Shown piece after piece: positions 56,250-64,000 of a stretch of DNA of 64,000 nt. Source of the stretch: Verpa conica. Lineage: Eukaryota; Ascomycota; Pezizomycetes; Pezizales; Morchellaceae. The position numbers and the translations under genes were made by a program. Numbering within the stretch: position 1 is the stretch's first letter; each line of letters begins with the position of its first letter. The stretch is from assembly GCA_033030425.1 (NCBI GenBank), contig JAUFSD010000009.1:1364001-1428000 (forward strand), read 5' to 3'. The notes beneath the pieces were generated by a model. That model saw only the letters and a list, made by a program, of their open reading frames with translations. It was not told where the DNA came from and searched no databases.

Positions 56250-57165
56250 ATGAAACTCCTCCTTATTCGCCATGGCGAGACTGTCGATAATGTAGCTCAC
56301 AAATAGTAAGACTCCATTAAACACCCTTAATTCAGGAAAACAACTCAAGAAACATTCCTGACAACCCCTCTCAAACAGCGCAGGCGTAACCGATTCTCAT
56401 CTAACCAACCACGGTGTCCTCCAGACTCTTCGTCTCGGAGAACACCTCACATCCCGCAAGTCGGCTGGGGGAGCTGGACTCACCTTCACGCACATATTCT
56501 CGTCGGACCTGCAGCGTGCGCGGGACACTGGCCAGGCAATACTGAATGCCCAGCTCGCTAACAACGATGGAGTTAACACTCCCTCTTTCCTAGCGACTAC
56601 TGTAGCGCAGTTGTTTGAACTGCGGGAAGTAGATTTCGGGAGTAGAGAAGGAACATCCTATAGATCTTCTCATACTCCCACACCCCTCTCGGCTCGAGGC
56701 CCAGATTACCAAAGCCGGGAGAGTAATGAGTCAATGGCAGCACGGGCAGATCGCTTCATCGATGACTATCTAGTTCCTGCTGTGATGGAGTCACACTACA
56801 ACAGCTCCACAAACACAAAATACCATGCAATCGCAGTGGCGTCGCATGGAATATTCCTCGCCATACTCTGGATGCGGCTTATGGGACGCTTCTACAAATC
56901 TAACATTGCGACCGTATCCGATTTCTCTGGGAAAAAATTGCATTGGAGCAATACTGGTTATGTACTCCTTGACATTCTCCCGGGTGCGCCTGAAGAGGGA
57001 TTGAGAGGTAGTAGGTGCTTAGTTGAGGGGATGAATGTTAAGATGCATTTACAGGAGCTTGTGAGGACTAGTGGCGGTATAGGAGGTGCGGGGGCCAATG
57101 AGAAGCAGAGGCAGGTTGGGGAGCTTCTTAAAACCCCTGAGGCGGGCGGACAGTATGGCCAATAA
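56250..57165 (+). CDS. Histidine phosphatase (phosphoglycerate-mutase-like) family protein
   Basis: Two exons, 56250-56305 and 56379-57165, with a 73-nt intron (phase 2); 280 residues. The protein begins MKLLLIRHGETVDNVAHKY and continues across the junction as AGVTDSHLTNHG, the classical start of the family with catalytic His8. Next come IFSSDLQRARDTGQAIL (the substrate-binding Arg region), LRE.DFG as LFELREVDFGSREG with the conserved Glu, and AVASHGIFLAIL carrying the second catalytic His. This organisation matches TIGAR-/Gpm-like broad-specificity phosphatases in fungi; a specific substrate cannot be assigned. The first exon is only 56 nt. The C-terminal 60 residues are Gly/Glu-rich and less conserved. 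The same fold forms the bisphosphatase half of the PFK2/FBPase2 gene 6 kb away, but the two are not closely similar and no functional link is implied. Confidence 0.88.
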
Positions 57166-57205
57166 TGGTACGTTGGACTTTTTTCTTCTTTTTTGTGGGG
57201 ATTTA

Positions 57206-57288
57206 AAATGATGAAAAACAATATTCACACAGACCTGTTCTGAATTTATTGTGTTGATATAAATTATTGTTACCAACTGCTGTCTGAT
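57206..57288 (+). repeat. Direct repeat, copy 1
   Basis: Forty consecutive bases (57206-57245) and 25 bases (57264-57288) are identical to copy 2 at 57668-57707 and 57727-57751; the spacing differs by one base. Confidence 0.95.
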
Positions 57289-57667
57289 CTTTGGAATCCC
57301 TCTCATCACCATCGTTACCCTAGAATTCGTGTTGGAGTTGATTGGTCATACAAATCGCTAATTCTTCGGGTGGTTTTTTTTAGGGCTCAGTTGATTCTGA
57401 ATTATATATCCTAGCGATCTATTTTCACGTTTTGTTTACTGATACCCAATTCCGCTGGTTTCCTCCCATATGAGGAATCATTGCTGGCAATATTTGATAG
57501 ATATTTCCTTCCAATAAAATGGATGAATAAATCCTCTTATCCATCATTTTGGTTTCGGGATTCTGTACCATTTGAACCTGTTTCCCCAATATTCTGAGAC
57601 ATCAGGCCGTTTTAAACTCGGGTATGTTACAAACTTTCTCTTTTCTTTGTGGGGTGATAGGCACTCG

Positions 57668-57751
57668 AAATGATGAAAAACAATATTCACACAGACCTGT
57701 TCTGAATGTCTATGTGTTGAGATACCTTATTGTTACCAACTGCTGTCTGAT
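57668..57751 (+). repeat. Direct repeat, copy 2
   Basis: Second copy of the block at 57206-57288, 462 bp downstream. Upstream flanks of both copies share a T/C-rich TTTTGTGGGG stretch, so the duplication may have been longer. Confidence 0.95.
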
Positions 57752-58018
57752 TCGAAAACCCGCCCCCTTTATACTACTGTTTGTGTTTAGGATTCTGTGG
57801 GAAAAGTCACTGATCTTTGGCTTGCTTAGGTGATTAATTCTCTAGTGGGGACATTGCACTATACTCTAGGGATAGTTTATTCATTTCTGCGGGAGTGAAT
57901 AATTATGTCGTGACCCTTCTGGTAGTGATACGTATTATCTGGCCTGTTTAACGAAGTACAGATAATATAGGAGTGAGTACTGTATATCTCATCAATACCA
58001 ATTTAACTTAATTTCTAG

Positions 58019-58207
58019 ACCGAGCTCGTATGTCCTAAAACACTAGTGAAACTACTCAGGTTCTGCCAAGAAACACAATATATCACTCGATATATGACAT
58101 GCAACACTCATAAGTTAGAATATGCTGACCCTCAGCCAGATAATAGTACAGGGCTTTTGAAACTTAAGATAGTTAAGTATTATGATGATTTGGTTGAGCA
58201 TATCAAA
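58019..58207 (+). pseudogene. Orphan exon-like open stretch
   Basis: 63 codons without a stop, phase 0 at both ends. TTAACTTAATTTCTAG immediately precedes it (branch and acceptor) and GTAAGT immediately follows. The reading is protein-like: LVKLLRFCQETQYITRY, then STGLLKLKIVKYYDDLVEH. No upstream start exon or downstream exon could be joined, so this looks like a surviving exon of an eroded gene, or an exon of a gene whose other exons I cannot see. Confidence 0.4.
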
Positions 58208-58794
58208 GTAAGTAATAGACAGTAAAACGGTGATTTCAAATGGGGGTAAATATTAAATACCAATTAAGTCACTATCAGTAATACACCTGAGGAGTGTAAT
58301 ATAGTATTGTCTTGGGCATATTGGCGGATCTATACCTTGTTCTAAAATCGTGTTAGCTAGAGATCGTTTCAAGATAATTCCTCCTAACCCACAGACTCTA
58401 TAGTAGCAAATACAAACCAGATTATTTATCAATCAGCAGTTAGGGTTAAAGATGTGATACACTGGATCTAATTTATGAAATTTATTATTTATATTCTCGT
58501 GTTTTATCCTAAAGATTAGTATATAGCTGTTTTTTCTTTCTATATCTATCCTAACCTAATTCTATGTATTTTCTTTTTTTGCGTGTGCACTCATGTACTC
58601 ATGCATACATCCCCTCCCCCCAAATTCGTTTTTTTTACTTTAACAGAAAAAAATGGAATATTTACCAGTGAAAGTTATACAACGGTTCGGCAAATAACAA
58701 CTTTTGTGAAAAATCCAAAAAAAAATCCAAAAGGACCTCAAAAAAAAGGGACTATAAAAGTATACGAGAAATAAGTAACGAATTCTCCTATTGT

Positions 58795-60355
58795 TTAGCT
58801 AGGGGCATGGCTAAAGAGAAATGAGACACTCTCGCCGTTGTGCGTTCTCCTGCACGCTTCGGCAAGCTGCGAATCCAAGCAAATATACTATCAGTTTCTT
58901 ATCCCAGCAGAAAGATGAAATGGTACTCACCGTCGGCGCAATGTCGATAGTCTCTAATCTTGAACATCTCTTTTTCTTTTCCGCATGAGGAACCGTGTTA
59001 GTGACAACAACCTTTGTAAGTTCACTCTTGTTGATAGCCTCGATAGCATTGCCTGATAATATTCCGTGGGTAACAATCGCTACGACCTCTAGAGCACCGT
59101 GCTTTTTGAGTGTTTGCGCAGCCTTGACAAGCGTTCCGCATGTATCCGCCATATCATCTACTAGGATCGCAATACGATCTGTAACATCACCGACCAGAAC
59201 CATCCTGCTAACTTCATTGGGCCGTGATCGTTCTTTGTGAATAAGGGCGAAATTGAGATCTAGTCGATCCGCGATAGCAGTAGCACTATATGAACATTAG
59301 CTAGAAGCTTTGTTTTCAAGTATGATTTTAGGGTTGAACCGTTTGGCGCCGCCGGCATCGGGGGAGACGATAACAGCGTTTTTATAGTTGAAGTTCTCGC
59401 GGATATACCGGAGCATTGAAGGTTCGGCGTACAAGCTGTTTGATAGGCCCTTATCGTCAGCGAATATTCCCCGTAGAACATAGCCATTCACCGCCCGTGC
59501 CGGAACCCGGCAGACATTCTATTTTGTGTAATCTATCCATCCCCCATGTTTTCCCCCACAACATACCAAGCTTTCACTCCCATTTATCTTATCTGACAGT
59601 TCCAGTAGCTGCCGAAAATCTCTACCTTTCTTCTCATTTATAACCTCAGAGCAGAAGGAGAAGGCAGCTCACTTATCAACCGGAACATTGAAAAAGCCCT
59701 GAATCTGACTAGCATGCAAGTCCATCGTGATCACATGGTTGCAACCCGCTGTCTGCAGCATGTTCGCGATCAGTTTTGCCGAGATTGGTGCCCTGGACTT
59801 GTCCTTCTTGTCTTGACGAGCATAGGGAAAGTTCGGGATAACCGCCGTGATGCGTCTCGCGCTTGCCGTCTTGCACGCGTTGATCATGATGAGCAGTTCC
59901 ATCAATCCGTCGTTGATGTCCCCTGGAGCGGTGGATTGGAGAATGAATACATCTTCATCGCGGACTGACTCGCCAATCGTTACGGAGGTCTCTTGGTTTG
60001 AGTACTGGAGGACGATCAGCTTTGTGAGTTCTATCCCGAGCCTACAATTAAGAGATTTAAACGCGTCAGCCAGTGGTACACATGACAGGAGCTGCTAGTT
60101 GTGTCTCGTCTGATCTTGTTGGGTAGCACCCTCCTTATTCCATAATTTTGACAGGAATTTTTTCTCTCGTTGGTGGCGGCACAATGAAGTGAAACGCGCT
60201 TCCATTTTTTTCTTCTTACTTCATGACCATCCCTCCCTCTAACCAGAGGAAAGTGGAATTACATAGTAGAGGAATCCAACATACCTATCTGCAACTCTCC
60301 TCGCGAGATCTGGATGACTGTTTCCCGTCAAGAGCTTTATCGAATTGGATGACAT
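58795..60355 (-). CDS. Ribose-phosphate pyrophosphokinase (PRPP synthetase)
   Basis: Five exons on the minus strand: 60285-60355, 59673-60041, 59340-59435, 58931-59285, 58795-58866; 320 residues, the standard length. The enzyme transfers pyrophosphate from ATP to ribose-5-phosphate, making PRPP for purine, pyrimidine, histidine, tryptophan and NAD synthesis. Landmarks in order: [55 protein letters not shown] (catalytic flexible region), [27 protein letters not shown], the PRPP-binding loop [12 protein letters not shown], and the C-terminal [16 protein letters not shown]. It resembles the catalytic yeast Prs2/Prs3/Prs4 group without long insertions. Two introns exceed 230 nt, long for this window. 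One donor is GTTCAA, but the join CG|T gives the invariant GGAKRA, so it is well supported. Confidence 0.94.
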
Positions 60356-61908
60356 TTCGTCTCTTGACACCTGGGCCTTTTATTTGAGGACCCGGCTGGC
60401 CACCACAGTTAACGGTAGAATGGGGAGAGGAGAAAAGCTGGAACCCTCAATGAATCAGAGTCGACAAGAAAGGAAGTGTGAGGGTCTTCCTTCTCGTAAA
60501 GTCTTTCTATTGAGTAGTACTAGAGCTCCGGTCGTTAGCATTAGCCTGTTGTAGTCTGGTCTCTCTAGTGTTGAAAAAAAAAAGAAAGAGAATAAATAAA
60601 TAAATAAATAGATAAATCCAAGGGTCAAGGTAATAGGGTTATTCAAATTAAAAATTCAAGTAAGATAGGGCCCACACCGGATGGCCTTTCTTTAGGTAGC
60701 AATATAGACGACTGTGATCTGCAATTTCTCCACAAAGGATCTCACTGTTACTGTACGTCGTAAGCTCCGGGTATGCATGTATCTACGTTGTCCTTGGACT
60801 TTGATTGTTATTGGCCCCGAGACAGTCGGACAATAGAGGAAGCTCATTGGGAATATATTCCAGGCCCTGGTTTATGTTGACCTCGGGATATCAAGAGTAG
60901 CAGGTCTTAATTGCCCTATGCATTTACTTTGCGTTTCACTGGTGCTCGGCGAGGGGCGAAAATGGATCGGAGTGGGCGTGTAGCCGCATACCAGCCTCCT
61001 TGTAACTTTACATGTAGTCTTGAATTGTGTAGCTATGTTATATACATTCTAACATCTTGTACTTGTACTTCATTACTAAGGGATATATCGTGTTTCCGGT
61101 TTCCCCCCTCTCACCCTCCTTTTGTGGATCTCCTCCTCATCCCCCCACTCTACCCCTGTTGGAGAATTGCTCTGTGTATCCCGACAAAATAACCGCTCAC
61201 ACGTGTGCGGATATAAAACGTCGAGGAATCAATCTTTTCTTTTCCCAAGAATAGAACCCTTGGCTTTTCCATGCGTTGCGTTGTGTTGCGTCATGCAACC
61301 TTGTGGATGCAACATCTTGCGTGAGAAATCCCCTCCATCTCATCGCATCGCAGCACCTAAAAAGGCCGCTTCATGCGATTGGGGCCTTTACTTGCATGTA
61401 TGGATGTACATCTTCCTAAGTACCATAGTCATGTGGTGGGTTCAGCTTTATGGACTGCACTCAACTGGCTAGCCCTACACAAAAGGTAGTACATAGAACA
61501 AAGGACATCTACTTCTGGTAACCCAAACTATTCACAAATCAACAACTAAGTAACAAAGACGGCCGATCTGCACTTCGACCACTTACAACCTGCTGCTATC
61601 TGTTTATACCAGTGTGCTTCCCTGTCACCTGTGGTGAGAAGAAGCCAGCAAAAAAGAAAGAAGAACCAAGTCAAGTACTAAAACAAAGCCACCCAAACCT
61701 TTGCCCACCGCGGACACAAGAGAAACCAGACAAGAAAAGCCTCAGAATCTGAAAAACACCGTTTCCCAACAAAAGAATACATGTAGAAATAATTATAAAT
61801 AGAACTGAAAGAAAGAAAATACACTTTTCCAGAAACCTCTGTACAAATATTCCTCCATTCCACTCATTGTCACTGAAAAGAAATGAAACGAAAGATAAGA
61901 AAGAATTT
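60356..61908. other. Intergenic
   Basis: 1.55 kb between the PRPP synthetase start and the HECT-ligase stop. It holds an (AAAT)n tract at 60590-60612 and a CT-rich, moderately GC-rich stretch at 61080-61160. Open frames here have no recognisable features. Confidence 0.5.
60590..60612 (+). repeat. (AAAT)n microsatellite
   Basis: About five AAAT units followed by AGAT AAAT, upstream of PRPP synthetase. Confidence 0.9.
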
Positions 61909-64000
61909 TTATGCAAAACCGAAGTACCTGTAACGCATAATATTAGCACTAAATTTTTCAAGGATAGCGAAGATACGTACTCTGCTCCTTGAGTGATTGC
62001 AATCAACATATTCTGTCGTAGATTCTCGTAACTCTCATACTCTGGAAGATCAATTTGGTTGAAGCAAGTATGTGAACTAGGCAGACGATCTTTGCTGCCA
62101 TAATCCCTATGAATGTTGAATTTTGAAAACCCGTTCATACCCTCAAGTTCTTTGAAACCATTAAGGGGTACTTTACTAGTACCCGTAACAAACTGGAGTA
62201 GCTTGGCACGTTCCTCTTTGTCAAATGATCGGACTGCGCGCCAGAACCATTGAATCTGTGGAGAAGACGCTGAGTAATTGTGGTATTCTGTGTTATTGCG
62301 CCAATCATCGACATCAATCTCAGGAAGACCGGAAATTAGGAGCTCGAGTTCTTGTTCATTGAATATAGAGACCAATTCGGCAGGGACAATGTCATGGAAA
62401 CCTAATTGCATATTAAAATGATTATACCACCAGCTGTGAAAGATAAATACGGCTTACCAATTAAGAAATTCTCCATCTGTTCTTGTACACTAGTAAGAAG
62501 CTTGTACTTCACTATCGACTGGACGTATTCATGCTTGTTTTCCTCTGTTACTGGTGTGTTTCTTCCATTGGGAATTAAGTCAACAATTTTCTTGTCTCCA
62601 AAGTCATCAGTCTCAACCGAGAAGGTTTCAACAATGATGTCAGTGATATCATGGTCAAGCATCCAGACCATGGACTTGTAGTAATCAAGATCGAGGGTTT
62701 CCATGTCCTTTAGGGATACAGATTTTCCAAGGATGCGCTATTCTTATAATCAATGATAGAGCTATTTTAAGGAACTGAGGGGTTGACATACCTTATAGAC
62801 GGCTCTGCTGAAATGGCAATCAAGGACACGTCCTTCGTACAGAGCCTTTCCAATAATTCTCCCGATGAACTTGAAGAAGCTTAAATGTTCCGGATTGACT
62901 CCGCTCATACGGCTTGGGTGGAATGTCGTCCTATCAGAGGCAACGGGAATGAAGAGCGCATAGTCTGGATTGAACATTTGCCTGGCCATAACCTGGAACC
63001 ACTCTCTCGTGACACCACCAGCATCAACTCCTTCTTCCCCATGGAACCGGATACTCAATTTGGCATATTTAATTTCATCGCCGGTCTTGTAATACATCGA
63101 CTTGTAAGAGTCTAAGAAGACTTGATCACGCCTTACACTCAATTGGAGTGTCGGATGGGGGTCACGGGTGCCAGTACGGGAATGGAGACGACGGTTGAAG
63201 TAGTTCCGCTTGTTATCAAACTCGAGAACCTTTGGATTGTGGACCAAAAGTGAGAAAGATCCACTCATCAATTTTGGATTGTTGCGAACCATCTGATTGA
63301 GAATTTTGCGGTGGTCCTCGGTGAATTTGAAGAATAGATTCTCCATTCCGGTGCCTACTTGAGGACTCATTGGAGTTTGGCTGCGGTGATAGCGTGGAAC
63401 TGTTTCTTTTAGACCACTATTCTTGCAGACAACCATCAAAGCCTCAATCAACGGCAATAGAATTGTAGCAACATGCAGCATGTCTTCCCGTGCATGAATG
63501 GCCAAGAGACAATCACTAAGCTTAGTCCATAGGGGCCCGAAGTCGAGACTTTCATAAAGGTTTGCCAGAATATCCTTTTCAGCTTTATTTTCATCTTCCT
63601 TAGATTCGCCTTCTTTCTTTTCATCTTTATCTTTTGCGGAGCGCTTGGGGTCGAAGAGGTAATCAAGGGCAGTAAGAACCCGGAGAAGCTTTGCTTGGTC
63701 AGAACTAGCTGGGGAAAAATTTGATAGAGCTAATCCCTGAATTTCTGTGCCGTTTTCTGCACTCTTGATCTGATGTACCAGAACGTCTAGATGCCCGAGA
63801 ATCGTGAGACCGAGCCCTTGTGCTTGGCGAATCAACTCTTTTCCAAAAACATCCTTTGCATCCGGGATTGCAGAAAGATTTTGCATTGTTGCAAGGGTCT
63901 CTCGGAAAGTTTTGCTTGAACATTCACGGGCTGTAAGAATATTAACAACAAGTCGAAGGTTGTGTTCTGGGACAACAGGAGGCACTAAAGTACGTTGCTT
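61909..64000 (-). CDS. tom1: HECT E3 ubiquitin ligase, Tom1/HUWE1 family, C-terminal part (5' truncated by window)
   Basis: Four minus-strand exons in the window: 62792-64000 (open to the edge), 62458-62737, 61981-62401, 61909-61927; 642 residues plus stop. Tom1-type ligases are very large nuclear/cytoplasmic E3s that ubiquitinate excess histones and unassembled ribosomal proteins. The visible part starts [19 protein letters not shown], typical of the region before the catalytic domain. The HECT domain covers about the last 360 residues: [86 protein letters not shown], and the active-site region [16 protein letters not shown] with the thioester Cys. The last exon is only 19 nt; splicing yields the canonical C-terminus EYFGFA. 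Frame is kept at all junctions. Confidence 0.95.

Larger units (their letters stand above)
57166..58794. other. Interval with duplicated block and orphan exon
   Basis: 1.6 kb between the phosphatase and PRPP synthetase stops. A block downstream of the phosphatase occurs twice as a direct repeat (57206-57288 and 57668-57751). A 63-codon exon-like open stretch with good splice signals lies at 58019-58207. The remainder is AT-rich with T/A runs. Confidence 0.6.

Overview
The window is nuclear DNA of a filamentous ascomycete (Pezizomycotina). Genes are split by short GT-AG introns, mostly 45 to 90 nt, with CTAAC- or CTGAY-like branch sites, and they encode typical fungal proteins (Mus7, Ctf8, Rxt3, Aip1, a peroxisomal ABCD transporter, a Tom1-type HECT ligase). 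The long AT-rich intergenic gaps and the presence of a BLOC-1 subunit, CLN3 and FRA10AC1 would fit an early-diverging lineage such as Pezizomycetes or Orbiliomycetes, but that placement is inference. I predict nineteen protein genes. The dynactin gene runs off the left edge and the HECT ligase gene off the right edge.

Layout. 1-15.1 kb: dynactin p150 C-terminus (+), actin-interacting protein 1 (-), FRA10AC1-like protein (+), a new 84-residue membrane protein (-), and the large Mus7/Mms22 replication-repair protein (+). 15.1-22.9 kb: gene-poor DNA with tandem duplications and palindromes, holding Ctf8 (+) and a small C2H2 zinc-finger protein (+). 23.1-30.3 kb: divergent Rxt3 (-) and CLN3/Btn1 (+) share a GC-rich, microsatellite-laden promoter region. 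30.6-31.1 kb: a Tc1/mariner-type MITE with 30-bp perfect inverted ends. 31.7-33.9 kb: a protein that fuses a glycogen-binding CBM48 domain to an aminoglycoside-phosphotransferase-like kinase. 34.7-42.8 kb: a small secreted protein, a Gag1-clamp-like (DUF4050-like) protein and BLOC-1 subunit 1, separated by long gaps with decayed sequence. 44.9-50 kb: a peroxisomal fatty-acyl ABC half-transporter and bifunctional PFK2/FBPase2, both on the minus strand. 50-64 kb: a 4.5-kb gap with a diverged duplicated repeat, a GPI-anchored-type protein, a phosphoglycerate-mutase-like phosphatase, a duplicated 3' flank with a probable orphan exon, PRPP synthetase and the HECT ligase.

The genes do not form a metabolic cluster. 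They are mostly conserved housekeeping genes (dynein and actin motility, replication and repair, chromatin, vacuole/endolysosome, peroxisome, sugar phosphates, ubiquitin) with accessory DNA between them. The strongest candidate for something undescribed is the CBM48-kinase fusion at 31657-33884, because both domains can be read in one uninterrupted exon. Further candidates are the MITE, the orphan exon at 58019-58207 and the 84-residue membrane protein. Exon boundaries were worked out by hand from splice signals, frame and family similarity; no database search or transcript was available.
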